A stretch of 64,000 nucleotides of DNA from the NCBI RefSeq assembly GCF_002127655.1, contig NZ_NEHB01000009.1, forward strand, positions 103,957 to 167,956. The letters are read 5' to 3'. How positions within the stretch are numbered: the first letter of the stretch is position 1; every line of letters starts with the position of its first letter. Shown here in pieces: positions 28,665-38,813 of this stretch. The notes under the pieces were generated by a model. It made no database searches and was not told the origin of the DNA. It saw nothing but the letters and a program-made list of their open reading frames with translations. The DNA comes from Janthinobacterium sp. GW456P. Its GTDB lineage: Bacteria > Pseudomonadota > Gammaproteobacteria > Burkholderiales > Burkholderiaceae_D. Made by a program: the position numbers and the translations under genes.

Positions 28665-29885
28665 TTAATTGGCGGTCGTGATGCGCTTGGCCGCTGCATC
28701 GAGGCCATCCTTGGTCGTCTGGCGGCCTTGCGTGATGTTTTCCAGCGCCGATTGCATCGACGACCAGAAGCGGCCCATTTCCGGATTGTTCGGCATCGGG
28801 CGGCCTGCCTGCGCGCTTTCCATCGTCGCCTGGATGTTCGGGTTGGCTTTCAATTCCGCGAACAGCACCTTGTTCGCCGGCGTGCCCAGCGGGACGTCAG
28901 CGTTGATGGTTTTCAGGCCGTTGAGCTGCAGCATCTGGTTTTCCAGGAATTCCGTTGCCAGGTCCTTGTTCGGGCTGGCTTTCGAAATCATCGCGCCCAG
29001 CACGCCCACGAAGGGGGTGGCCGTCTTGCCTGCCACGGTAGGAATCGTCGCCACGCCGTAATTGATCTTCGATTTGCGCGCGTTGTCCCACGACCATGGG
29101 CCATTGATCATCATGGCGATCTTGCCCTGGTTGAAGCCCGCTTCCATTTCCGCGTAGCCCGCGCCCTTGGCCATGGCGCCGCTGTTGATCAGATTCATCA
29201 GCGCATTCACGCCCGCCTGTGCGCCCGCATTGTTCACGCCCGTTTTCGCTGCGTCGTAGCGGCCGTCCGCCTTGACTTCAAACGGGAAGCCGCCGCCCGC
29301 GCCCAGCAAAGGCCAGGTGAAATAGGTATTCGTGTAATCCCACAGGATGGCTTTCTTGCCTTGCGCGGAGAGCTTCTTGTCCAGCGCGGCGATTTCCTCG
29401 AAGGTTTTTGGCGGATTCGGCACCAGGTCCTTGTTGTAGACGAGGGCGACGGCTTCGATCGAGATCGGGTAGCCCCAGGTCTTGCCGCCGACCGTAAAGG
29501 CGTTCCAGGCCAGCGGCAGGATGGCGGCGCGCGCTTCCTTGCTTGGCGTCACAGGTTGCAGCAAGCCGGCATCGATCCAGCCGCCGATGCGGTCATGCGG
29601 CCAGATCCAGATGTCCGGGCCCTTGCCGGCGGCGGCTGCTTGCTGGAATTTGTTCGGCGCATCTTCCGGGTGCTCGACCACCACTTTGACGCCCGTCTTC
29701 TTGGTGAATTCCTCGCCGACCTTGGCCAGGCCCTTGTAGCCCTTGTCGCCATTGATCCAGATCAACAGGGTGCCTGCTTCGGCCGCGTGCGCCATGCTGA
29801 CGGCGGCCAGGTTGCCGATGCCGGCCAGGGCGGCGGCGATCAGGGTGGTTTTGATGAAGCTGCGTTTCGGGTGCGTAAAGGACAT
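28665..29885 (-). CDS. malE: Maltose/maltodextrin-binding periplasmic protein MalE
   Basis: A 406-residue solute-binding protein. The signal peptide runs to about MAHAAEAG (residue 36). The mature protein begins [20 protein letters not shown], very like E. coli MalE, and shows [14 protein letters not shown] and the C-terminal [13 protein letters not shown]. It delivers maltose and maltodextrins to MalFGK. The REP-like repeat follows its stop codon. A 97 bp gap separates it from malK upstream. Confidence 0.95.
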   Translation of the reverse strand: MSFTHPKRSFIKTTLIAAALAGIGNLAAVSMAHAAEAGTLLIWINGDKGYKGLAKVGEEFTKKTGVKVVVEHPEDAPNKFQQAAAAGKGPDIWIWPHDRIGGWIDAGLLQPVTPSKEARAAILPLAWNAFTVGGKTWGYPISIEAVALVYNKDLVPNPPKTFEEIAALDKKLSAQGKKAILWDYTNTYFTWPLLGAGGGFPFEVKADGRYDAAKTGVNNAGAQAGVNALMNLINSGAMAKGAGYAEMEAGFNQGKIAMMINGPWSWDNARKSKINYGVATIPTVAGKTATPFVGVLGAMISKASPNKDLATEFLENQMLQLNGLKTINADVPLGTPANKVLFAELKANPNIQATMESAQAGRPMPNNPEMGRFWSSMQSALENITQGRQTTKDGLDAAAKRITTAN

Positions 29886-29940
29886 GTCAATCTCCAGTGT
29901 CTTTTTTTAATTAAGTATCAAGGCTGAAACGATGCAACCA

Positions 29941-29968
29941 GGCCAGGCGGCGCCTGTAGCGCCTGGCC
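29941..29968. other. Stem-loop between malK and malE
   Basis: Nine-base arms GGCCAGGCG (29941-29949) and CGCCTGGCC (29960-29968) with a ten-base loop. There is no T run on the transcribed strand, so it is more likely an mRNA-stability or processing hairpin at the 3' end of malK than a terminator. Confidence 0.5.
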
Positions 29969-29982
29969 CCTAAAGTGGAGTG

Positions 29983-31068
<1,086 letters not shown>

Positions 31069-31290
31069 GTCTGTCGTCCTCACTCTCACTGAATGTGCCT
31101 GGCCAAATCTGCTGCGCGTCGAAATTTGCGGCTGGCGATGCTCACTGTGCCTTCGCACAGCTGCGCTTCTCAGCCACAACTTTCATCCGCTCGCTACGAT
31201 TTTGCCAAGCACTGCTACTCTGTTGTTCGTCCCCGCTGATGCGCGGGGCTCGTTATTGTAATTGGCGGCATGGCCGCCAAAGCCGGCGAT

Positions 31291-32928
31291 TTACGCTACC
31301 GTGCCGAACCAGCCGCCATGCGGGGGCAGGCTGATCTGCTGACCATCTTTACTGCCTGGCAAGCCGTGACCGGCAAGGCCGGCTGCGGGCGCCGCATCGG
31401 GCCAGGCGAACATGACGGCTTGCGTACTGAGGTTGAAGGCGGCCAGCACGGACGGTTGGCCGGGCAAGTCGCGGCGCAGGGCCAGCACGGGTTCCGGCGC
31501 ATCGAAGAAGACGATATCGCCGCGCCGCAATTGCGGCAAGGTGCGGCGCCAGGCGAGGATGTTTTGCGCGAAGCGCAGCGGCGAGGCGCTATCGCGCTCT
31601 TCCACGTCGGCGGCGCGCGCCAGATGCTCGGGCGGCACGGGCAGCCAGGGTTTTGCATTGCTGAAGCCGCCATGCGGCGCCTCGGCCACCCACGGCATCG
31701 GCGTGCGGCAGCCGTCGCGGCCCTTGAACTGGGGCCAGAACGGGATGCCGTACGGGTCTTGCAGCGCCTCGAAAGGAATGTCCGCTTCCGTCAGGGCCAG
31801 TTCGTCGCCCTGGTACAGGCACGGCGTGCCTTTCAGCGCCGCCTGCACGGCCAGCACCACCTTGGCCAGCGACGGTGACGGGTTCTCGCCGCCCCAGCGC
31901 GTCATGACGCGCACGCTGTCGTGGTTGCCCACGGACCAGGAAGCCCAGCCGTCGGCCACTTGCGCCTCGAATTCTTCCACCTGCTTGCGGATGTGCGCGG
32001 CGGAAAACTCGGCCGTCAGCAAGTTGAAGCTGTAAGCCATGTGCAGCTTGTCGGCGCCCGTGTAGGCCGCCATCGTGGCCAGCGCATTGTCGTCGCCCAC
32101 TTCGCCGATGGAAATGGCCTGGTACTCATCAAGGATGGCGCGCACGCGCTGCAAATAGGCGATGTTTTCCGGTTGCGTCTTGTCATACATATGCGCCTGC
32201 ATGCCGTACGGGTTGATGGCCGACACGCTGCTTGCATCGCGCTGCGCGGCGGGTGGATTGTCGCGCAGCAACTGGTCGTGGTAGGGGAAATTGCAGGAAT
32301 CGAAGCGGAAACCGTCGACGCCGCGTTCGAGCCAGAAACGCAGGTTGTCCAGCTGCGCTTGCTGCACTGCCGGGTTATGGAAGTTCAGGTCGGGCTGGCT
32401 GACGAGAAAATCGTGCAGATAGTACTGGCCGCGGCGCGGCTCCCATTGCCAGGCGGAACCGCCGAACACGGACAGCCAGTTGTTCGGCGGCGTGCCGTCC
32501 GGTTTCTGGTCGGCCCACACATACCAGTCGGCCTTGGGATTGTCGCGGCTGGAGCGGCTTTCCACGAACCACGGGTGGACGTCGGACGAGTGCGACAGCA
32601 CCTGGTCGATCATCACTTTCAAGCCCAGTTCATGGGCGCGCGCCACCAGACGGTCGAAATCGGCCAGGGTGCCGAACATGGGGTCGACGTCGCAGAAATC
32701 GGCCACGTCGTAGCCGAAGTCTTTCATCGGCGACGTGAAGAAGGGCGAGATCCAGACGATGTCGGCGCCCAGGGCGGCGATGTAATCGAGCTTGGAGGTA
32801 ATGCCGGGCAAGTCGCCGATGCCGTCGCCATTGCTGTCGAGGAAGCTGCGTGGATACACTTGGTAGATGACGGCGCTGCGCCACCAGTCGGCGGGCAGGT
32901 GGGCGAGATTGTTCTGGATGGTCGGCAT
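31291..32928 (-). CDS. Alpha-glucosidase / oligo-1,6-glucosidase (GH13), cytoplasmic
   Basis: A 545-residue GH13 enzyme without a signal peptide. Catalytic residues: nucleophile Asp in DGFRFDSCNF, acid/base Glu in SIGEVGDDN, Asp in VGNHDSVR. WWRSAVIYQVYPRSF and GIGDLPGITSKLDYI are typical of oligo-1,6- and alpha-glucosidases of the MalL/AglA type. It should release glucose from imported maltodextrins. It is first in the long maltodextrin operon, downstream of two LacI-type operators. A 222 bp gap to malK holds no gene and no clear terminator. Confidence 0.9.
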   Translation of the reverse strand: MPTIQNNLAHLPADWWRSAVIYQVYPRSFLDSNGDGIGDLPGITSKLDYIAALGADIVWISPFFTSPMKDFGYDVADFCDVDPMFGTLADFDRLVARAHELGLKVMIDQVLSHSSDVHPWFVESRSSRDNPKADWYVWADQKPDGTPPNNWLSVFGGSAWQWEPRRGQYYLHDFLVSQPDLNFHNPAVQQAQLDNLRFWLERGVDGFRFDSCNFPYHDQLLRDNPPAAQRDASSVSAINPYGMQAHMYDKTQPENIAYLQRVRAILDEYQAISIGEVGDDNALATMAAYTGADKLHMAYSFNLLTAEFSAAHIRKQVEEFEAQVADGWASWSVGNHDSVRVMTRWGGENPSPSLAKVVLAVQAALKGTPCLYQGDELALTEADIPFEALQDPYGIPFWPQFKGRDGCRTPMPWVAEAPHGGFSNAKPWLPVPPEHLARAADVEERDSASPLRFAQNILAWRRTLPQLRRGDIVFFDAPEPVLALRRDLPGQPSVLAAFNLSTQAVMFAWPDAAPAAGLAGHGLPGSKDGQQISLPPHGGWFGTVA

Positions 32929-33010
32929 GAATGATTTCTTAAAAGTGCCTGTAGCCGTGGCTATCAGGGCTGCGCTGCTGGTTGGTAGGCGAACGTCTTA
33001 TTTTAAAATT

Positions 33011-33054
33011 CAAAGCGCTTTGGGTATGAAATGAGTATAGTTCAAAGCGCTTTG
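33011..33054. promoter_or_regulatory. Two LacI-family operators upstream of the alpha-glucosidase/mal operon
   Basis: Two perfect palindromes CAAAGCGCTTTG at 33011-33022 and 33043-33054, 32 bp apart (about three helical turns). They lie 82-126 bp upstream of the alpha-glucosidase start. The same motif occurs three times before lamB, defining a local regulon of the adjacent LacI-family repressor. Confidence 0.85.
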
Positions 33055-33123
33055 AAAAGTAAAGCGATACACGCGCCAGACATGCGATTTTTTTATGGGG
33101 GTGATTCAGGACAACGATGTGGC

Positions 33124-33147
33124 GCCGCCGGCCAGGCGGCCGGCGGC
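33124..33147. terminator. GC-rich hairpin after the LacI-family gene
   Basis: A perfect ten-base stem GCCGCCGGCC / GGCCGGCGGC with loop AGGC, 20 bp past the repressor stop codon. No T run follows on the minus strand, so terminator function is probable but not classical. Confidence 0.55.
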
Positions 33148-33166
33148 GTAAAGGGGCGGAAAGCGC

Positions 33167-34177
33167 CTAGTGCGGCACCGGCCCGGCCGACTCGCCCGGC
33201 AGCAGTTCGCACGGCCACAGTTCCTGCAGGTCGGTGACGGGCGTGCCGTCCATCAGGGCCAGCAGCATGTGGATCATCTTCGCGCCGGCGCCGCGCGGGT
33301 CGGGCTGGACGACGGTGGTGACGTTGTGGCCGGCCAGGGAATCTTCCATCACGCCCCAGACGATCAGCGACATGTCGCGGCCGATGGCGATGCCGGCGTC
33401 GAGCAGGGCGCGCACGGCGCCCACGCCCGACATGTGGTTGTCGACGATGACGGCGGTGGGACGGGGCGAGCGGGCCAGCAGGCGCTGCATGGCCTGGTAG
33501 CCGGCGCGGCGGTCGTGCGCATTGTCGACCAGGTTGTCGGGATCGACGGCCAGGCCGCCCGCCTGCATGGCGTGCTGGAAACTCTCGACGCGCTGGCGCA
33601 CGAAGTTCAGGTCCGGCGTGGCGCTGATCAGGCCGATGCGCTGATGGCCCAGCTGCGCCAGGCGCTCGACGGCCAGGCGCATGCCCGCTTCGTTGTCGTA
33701 GTCGAACCACGCATGCGGCTGGTTCAGCTGCGTGCGGCCATGCGCGACGAACGGCATGCCTTGCTGCGCCAGGTAGGCGATGCGCTCGTCGAACGGTTTC
33801 GTGCGCCCGACGATCAAGCCATCGATGCGGCGGCCCTTGACCATGCGTTCATAGGTGTGGAATTCGTTGGTGGCCGAGGCGGGCGCGATCATCATGTCCA
33901 TCTGCTGCGCTTCCAGCGCTTCGGACATGCCGCCCACGATGTCGATGAACATGGGGTCGGCCAGGTCGTTCGGCATCAGCGGGTAGATGATGCCGACGAT
34001 GTTCGTGCGCCCCACGGCCAGGCTGCGCGCCATGGGATTGGGACGGTAGCCGGCCGCCTGCGCGGCGGCCAGCACCCGCTCGCGCGTGCGCTCGCTCACT
34101 TCCGGATAGCCATTCAAGGCGCGGCTGACGGTGGTTTCGGATATTCCTAGCGTTCTGGCGAGATTTTTGAGGTTCAT
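33167..34177 (-). CDS. LacI-family repressor of the maltodextrin regulon
   Basis: A 336-residue LacI/GalR regulator. The N-terminal helix-turn-helix is LARTLGISETTVSRALNGY (residues 5-23), the hinge helix ends near ARSLAVGRTN, and a periplasmic-binding-protein-like ligand domain covers about 60-330. It lies between lamB and the mal operon, all on the same strand. Five CAAAGCGCTTTG-type operators flank it, the typical central-CG palindrome of this family. Maltose or a maltodextrin as inducer is inferred from context. Confidence 0.9.
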   Translation of the reverse strand: MNLKNLARTLGISETTVSRALNGYPEVSERTRERVLAAAQAAGYRPNPMARSLAVGRTNIVGIIYPLMPNDLADPMFIDIVGGMSEALEAQQMDMMIAPASATNEFHTYERMVKGRRIDGLIVGRTKPFDERIAYLAQQGMPFVAHGRTQLNQPHAWFDYDNEAGMRLAVERLAQLGHQRIGLISATPDLNFVRQRVESFQHAMQAGGLAVDPDNLVDNAHDRRAGYQAMQRLLARSPRPTAVIVDNHMSGVGAVRALLDAGIAIGRDMSLIVWGVMEDSLAGHNVTTVVQPDPRGAGAKMIHMLLALMDGTPVTDLQELWPCELLPGESAGPVPH

Positions 34178-34270
34178 GGATGCTGCGTCTGGGTGGATCG
34201 GGAGCGGTGCGGGTAGTTTATCTGATAAATGCCCGAATGATCAGGGGTATGACCGGCGGCCGCCGCGCCC

Positions 34271-34305
34271 AAAAAAATACGCGGGCAAACCCAGGGGCGC
34301 CCGCG
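34271..34305 (-). terminator. Rho-independent terminator after lamB
   Basis: On the minus strand, stem CGCGGGC / GCCCGCG (arms 34299-34305 and 34280-34286) is followed by TATTTTTTT (34271-34279). It separates lamB from the downstream LacI-family gene. Confidence 0.85.
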
Positions 34306-34466
34306 CTAAAAGAGGATACTGCTGAAACACTACAGTGAAGCTGCCGGCCATCGCGTGCAGCGGCGAAATGGTGGGTCCGGATACGGCGTGCCCCTCGACA
34401 AGCGGGCGGTGCTGCTGCCACGGGCAAGCGTCCGGGGACGCTCGCCTATGTTCTAAAGTCCTGCGA

Positions 34467-35687
34467 TTACCACCAGGATTCCACCTGGAAACCGATCGAG
34501 CTGCCGTTGGTCTTGCCGCCGAACACACCCGTCGACGACAGCGCCGATTCCGCCGCGGCGGCCGACTGGGCTGCCTTGTTCCATTTGGCGTAGGTGTAGA
34601 AGGCGCGCAGCACGGGGCGCGACCAGAAGCTGTTGCCGGCCGACAGTTGCGGGGCAAAGGTCAGCTTGGTCAGGTTGCGGCTCTCGCCGCCTTCCGGCTT
34701 GACGATGTCGTGGCCCAGTTCCACGGCCAGGCTGTAGTTGTCCGTGAAGTGGTAGACGGGGCGCGCGCCGATCGACGTCCACTTGCTGCTCACGCCCGCC
34801 GTTTCCTTGTCTTCGTAGACGAAGGTGCCCATGCCCGACCAGGAACCTTTGGGCTGGATCATGATTTGTTCCGTCAGGCGCACCACCTTGTCATCCTTGC
34901 TGGCGCCCAGGCTGAAGCCGCCCGTGTTGGCCGCGCTGCCTTTGCCGTACTGCAGTGCCACCTTGTTGAAACCGCCCAGCAGATTGCCTTGCGTATGCAT
35001 GATGGTCAGCAAGTGGCCGCTGGCGATGGGCGCCGCGCCTTGCGCGTTGCGTTTCTGGTTGAATTGCAGGCCCAGGGTCAGTTCGCCGTCCGGGTTGACC
35101 TTGATGCCGGAGAAGCGCAGGTCGTGGGACAGGCCCATGCGCTTGCTGTCGCCATCGTCGGCCGTGCGCACGATGGCGTAGGCCAGCTTGGCGGCGCCCA
35201 GGTCGATGTTTTCCAGGCCGGCGCCCGGGCCGCTGTTATTCCAGAAGTAGTAATCGGTGATGTGCACGTCCTGGCGGTCGTAATAGCGTTTTCCGACCCA
35301 GGCGCGCGCTTCGGCGAAGGCGCCCGTGCCGATCTTGTCGGCCACCACGTTCATTTCGCGCCACGACGGGTCCGATTGTTCCCAGTCCTGGTTCTGGTTG
35401 ACGGAAAACGCCACCAGGGTATTGATGCGGAAGGTGGTGCCGTTGGCGGCCTTGAAGGCTTCGCCGCCGAATTTCAGCTCGCCGTAGGTTTCGCACTCAT
35501 TGCCCAGACGATACTTGGACGAGGCGCCGGCCAGGCCGAAACAGGCTTCCTTGCCGCCTTCGCTGCTGGTGCCGAAGCCCGAGCGGATGTAGCCGCCGAA
35601 ATCGATCGGCAGGGCGGCCTGGGCGGCCGAAGCACTCAAGGCCAGCGCCACGGCGGCAGGCAAAGTTTTCAGGAAATGTTTGTTCAT
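34467..35687 (-). CDS. lamB: Maltoporin LamB
   Basis: A 406-residue outer-membrane porin. The signal peptide is MNKHFLKTLPAAVALALSAS to AQA (about residue 24); the mature N-terminus IDFGGYIRSGFGTSSEGG and the motif GNECETYGELKFGGE are LamB hallmarks, and the protein ends in W, the usual porin C-terminus. It lets maltodextrins cross the outer membrane. ATG at 35687 follows GGAG; the upstream open frame is not supported. It is transcribed alone under three tandem operators and ends at a strong terminator. Confidence 0.95.
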   Translation of the reverse strand: MNKHFLKTLPAAVALALSASAAQAALPIDFGGYIRSGFGTSSEGGKEACFGLAGASSKYRLGNECETYGELKFGGEAFKAANGTTFRINTLVAFSVNQNQDWEQSDPSWREMNVVADKIGTGAFAEARAWVGKRYYDRQDVHITDYYFWNNSGPGAGLENIDLGAAKLAYAIVRTADDGDSKRMGLSHDLRFSGIKVNPDGELTLGLQFNQKRNAQGAAPIASGHLLTIMHTQGNLLGGFNKVALQYGKGSAANTGGFSLGASKDDKVVRLTEQIMIQPKGSWSGMGTFVYEDKETAGVSSKWTSIGARPVYHFTDNYSLAVELGHDIVKPEGGESRNLTKLTFAPQLSAGNSFWSRPVLRAFYTYAKWNKAAQSAAAAESALSSTGVFGGKTNGSSIGFQVESWW

Positions 35688-35741
35688 TGCGTCTCCAGTG
35701 TTTTTATAGGTGTGGGATCGGCGTGCGTCACTTCGCACAAC

Positions 35742-35795
35742 CAAAGCGCTTTAGTTATGTTTCAAAGCGCTTTGAGTATAGTTCAAAGCGCTTTG
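35742..35795. promoter_or_regulatory. Three tandem LacI-family operators upstream of lamB, exact 21 bp spacing
   Basis: CAAAGCGCTTTA (35742-35753), CAAAGCGCTTTG (35763-35774) and CAAAGCGCTTTG (35784-35795), each 21 bp apart, i.e. two helical turns and the same DNA face. The motif is shared with the mal operon promoter. Stronger or cooperative repression of lamB is expected. Confidence 0.85.
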
Positions 35796-35906
35796 ATCAG
35801 TAAACTAGTTTTATTCTTTGAATTCTTCCTAAACTTTTGAGGTGTTGCGGAGAAACATCAGGCAGGGCGGCGGCACGTGGGCGCCGCCGTGTATGGCAGG
35901 AGGAAA

Positions 35907-37466
35907 TCAGGAAGGCGTGTCGCAGGCGGGGAAGGGGACCGAGTCCGTTGCGGCAGGTGCCGGATGGCGCAAAAAGACCAGGATCAGCAGGGCCGAGACC
36001 GTGGTAATGCTGGCCAGCACATACAGCAAGTGTCGGAAGGCCGTGCCGTACGCCTGCGCCAGTTCGGCGGCGCCGGCCTGCGGCAGCAGGGTGATCGCAT
36101 GGCGCAGCTCGCCCAAGGCCAGGAAGGGGCCGGCGTGCGCCGCCTGTTCCGCGCCGATGCCGGCAAGGCCGGCACCACCGAGGGCTGCCACGGTAAACGT
36201 GCCCAGCAGCGCGCTGACGATGGCCAGCGCCAGGCCTTCGCCCGCCACCCTCGTCGTATTGAAAATGCCGGCCGCCATGCCGGCCCGCTCGACAGGCACG
36301 ACGCTGATGGCCAGGCCATCCATCAAGCCCCATGGCAGGCTGATGCCGCAGCCGATCAGCAGCAGCGGCCCGATCAAGGTAGCGGGCGCCTGGCCCGGCA
36401 CGCATGTGGACAGCCACAGCAAGCCGCCCGCCGCCAGCAGCAGGCCGCTGGCGCAGATGTGTGCGGCGGCGATGCGCTGCGCCGCCAGGCCAGCCAGGAG
36501 GGGCAGCACCAGCATGGGCGCGGACAGGGCGATCATCATGCGTCCCGCCTCCAGCGCGCTGTAGCCTTCGATGCCGATGAAGCGGGCCGGCAGCAATACG
36601 AGCAGCACGACGAAGGAAAACGCGGGTGCGGCCGCCAGCAATTGCACGCCGGCAAAGGCGGGCAGGCGGAATAGGGTCAAGTCCAGCATGGGCCGCGGCG
36701 CGCGCCGCTCCACGCCGATGAAGGCGGCCAGCAGCAAGGCCGCGCCACCGAACAGCCCCAGGCTGGCGGCGCTGCCCCAGCCGCTGCCGGGCGCCTGCAG
36801 CAAGCCATAGGTAAACAGGGACAGCGAGCCCGTAAACGTCAGGGCGCCGGGCCAATCGACGCCTTGCGCCTGCGGGTCGCGTGTGTCGCGCATGGCGCGC
36901 GCGGCGGCCAGCAGGGCGGCCAGGCCGGTCACGGCCGTGGCGGCAAACATGGCGCGCCAGCCCGTGTGCGTAATGAAGGTGCCCGCCAGAAAGGGCCCGA
37001 AGGCCAGGCCCACGCCGAAGGACGTGCCGATCAGGCTGAAGGCGCGCGCGCGGGCCGGGCCGTCGAATTCCTGCGCCAGGGCCGCCAGTCCGCTCGACAG
37101 GGCCATGGCGCAGCCCAGGCCCTGGACGGCGCGCAGCACGTCGAGCCACAGGATGGCGGGCGCGGCCGCCAAGGCCAGCGCGGCGGCGGAAAACACAGCC
37201 ATGCCCAGCAAGAACAGGCGCTTGCGGCCATAACGGTCGGCCAGCGCGCCGGCCACCATCAGGCAGCCGCCAAAACTGAGCATGAAGGCATTCGTGATCC
37301 ACGCCAGCGCCAGCGGCGTGCCGCGCAGGTCGGCGGCGATGGCGGGAATGGCGATGGCCGGCCCCGTAAAGCTGAGCGGCATGCACAGCGCAGCGAGGCA
37401 GACGGCGGCGAGCACGAAGGCGCGCCGGGATGCGGAAGCAGGTTGCATGCGGTGATTCGTATCCAT
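35907..37466 (-). CDS. MFS transporter, DHA2-like drug exporter
   Basis: A 519-residue major facilitator protein with about 14 hydrophobic helices, consistent with the 14-helix DHA2 family. The cytoplasmic loop motif A-like sequence GALADRYGRKRLFL lies between helices 2 and 3, and a motif C-like segment is GVGLAFGPFLAG. Start MDTNHRMQP at 37466. It is divergent from a LysR gene, 107 bp away, which probably controls it. The substrate is not predictable. Confidence 0.9.
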   Translation of the reverse strand: MDTNHRMQPASASRRAFVLAAVCLAALCMPLSFTGPAIAIPAIAADLRGTPLALAWITNAFMLSFGGCLMVAGALADRYGRKRLFLLGMAVFSAAALALAAAPAILWLDVLRAVQGLGCAMALSSGLAALAQEFDGPARARAFSLIGTSFGVGLAFGPFLAGTFITHTGWRAMFAATAVTGLAALLAAARAMRDTRDPQAQGVDWPGALTFTGSLSLFTYGLLQAPGSGWGSAASLGLFGGAALLLAAFIGVERRAPRPMLDLTLFRLPAFAGVQLLAAAPAFSFVVLLVLLPARFIGIEGYSALEAGRMMIALSAPMLVLPLLAGLAAQRIAAAHICASGLLLAAGGLLWLSTCVPGQAPATLIGPLLLIGCGISLPWGLMDGLAISVVPVERAGMAAGIFNTTRVAGEGLALAIVSALLGTFTVAALGGAGLAGIGAEQAAHAGPFLALGELRHAITLLPQAGAAELAQAYGTAFRHLLYVLASITTVSALLILVFLRHPAPAATDSVPFPACDTPS

Positions 37467-37502
37467 GGGAATGATTCCAAAAAGAGGAAATCTGATGATA
37501 AT

Positions 37503-37517
37503 ATGGATGTAATCCAT
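37503..37517. promoter_or_regulatory. Palindrome in the MFS/LysR divergent promoter
   Basis: ATGGATGTAATCCAT: perfect six-base arms with a three-base spacer, fitting the T-N11-A type LysR site, 37-51 bp from the MFS start. A second partial repeat (AGTGG ... CCACT) lies just downstream at about 37524-37541. Confidence 0.6.
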
Positions 37518-37573
37518 GAAAAAGTGGCTGAAAATCCACTCATAACGGACAAATATTCCCTAATTGAGGTCGC

Positions 37574-38500
37574 ATGGATAATTTAAACGGCATAGCCGCT
37601 TTTGTACGCGCGGCGGAAACTTCCAGTTATGTGGCGGCCGGGCGGCTGCTCGGCGTGTCGGCCTCGGCCGTAGGCAAGAGCGTGGCGCGGCTGGAAGAAA
37701 AGCTGGGCGTGCGCCTGCTTAACCGCAGCACGCGGCGCATCAGCCTGAGCAACGAGGGCGCGCTGTTCTACGAGCGCTGCCAGCGCATCCTGGCCGACCT
37801 GGGCGATGCCGAGGCTGAACTGTCGCACCTGGCCGAGGCGCCGCGCGGCAAGCTGCGCGTCAGCATGCCCGTGATCGGCTACCGCATCATCCTGCCCCTG
37901 CTGGCGGACTTTACGCGCGAGTACCCGGAGATCGAGCTCGACCTCGATTTCAACGACCGCCTGGTCGACGTGGTGGCCGAAGGCGTCGACGTGGCCGTGC
38001 GCAGCGGCACGCTCACGGATTCGCGGCTGATGGCGCGCGAACTGGGGCCGTTTGCCTTTGCCATCGTCGGTTCTTCCGCGTACTTCGCCCGCCATGGCGT
38101 GCCGGCCACGCCACGCGCGCTGGAAGGGCACGCCTGCGTGCGCTATAAATTTCCCACCACGGGGAAATTACAGGAGTGGGCGCTGCGGCGCGCCGAGGGC
38201 GACGGCGGCGGCGAGCTGCGCTTGCCCACCGCCTTGACCTGCAACAATATCGAAGCCCTGATCGGCGCCGCCACGCAGGGCGTGGGCCTGGCCTATTTAC
38301 CCGACTTTATCGTGCGCGACGCCATCGATAGGGGCGAGTTGCACGCCGTGCTCGGCGACTACCTGCAACACGCGAGCAAGTTCTGGGTGCTGTGGCCGTC
38401 GAGCCGCCACCTGTCGCCCAAAATCCGCGTCTTTGTTGACCACTTGTGTACCCACCTGCATTTCTCGTCGCCCCCTCCCGCCCCTGCGGCATTCCCCTGA
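37574..38500 (+). CDS. LysR-family regulator
   Basis: A 308-residue LysR protein. The helix-turn-helix is in residues 1-60 (ASSYVAAGRLLGVSASAVGKSVARLE), with the conserved LLNRSTRRISLSNEG wing. The effector domain is about 90-290. It resembles the CrgA/AaeR-like group often adjacent to exporters. It is divergent from the MFS gene, with a palindrome in between. Confidence 0.9.
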   Translation: MDNLNGIAAFVRAAETSSYVAAGRLLGVSASAVGKSVARLEEKLGVRLLNRSTRRISLSNEGALFYERCQRILADLGDAEAELSHLAEAPRGKLRVSMPVIGYRIILPLLADFTREYPEIELDLDFNDRLVDVVAEGVDVAVRSGTLTDSRLMARELGPFAFAIVGSSAYFARHGVPATPRALEGHACVRYKFPTTGKLQEWALRRAEGDGGGELRLPTALTCNNIEALIGAATQGVGLAYLPDFIVRDAIDRGELHAVLGDYLQHASKFWVLWPSSRHLSPKIRVFVDHLCTHLHFSSPPPAPAAFP

Positions 38501-38813
38501 TACCCCTGGCCCCAGCGCTGGCGGCGGGTTGGGGAATATTCCTACCCCAAAGCGATTATTCCTAACGCTACGCAATTTATATTTGCTGCACTGCATTAGT
38601 CTATGCCGCACGGCATCAGCTTATATCCTTCCTGAATACCGGTCATTCGTTATGGAAATTGCCATAAGGAATTTATTTATGTTAATTTCATATCTGTTTC
38701 TGCAACATTGCATCAGCATGGCAGTTGCGGGGACATGTGCAGGATTAGGCGCCATAAGCGTGTAGTAACCAACAATTAAGGGGTGACCGCCCCGTTCCGT
38801 TCAGGGAGTGTGC
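38501..38813. other. Intergenic region before the patatin-like gene
   Basis: About 310 bp without a convincing gene. The first part is GC-rich; the centre (about 38570-38720) is AT-rich and could hold the promoter of the downstream gene. No tRNA, terminator with a T run, or repeat was found. Confidence 0.4.
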
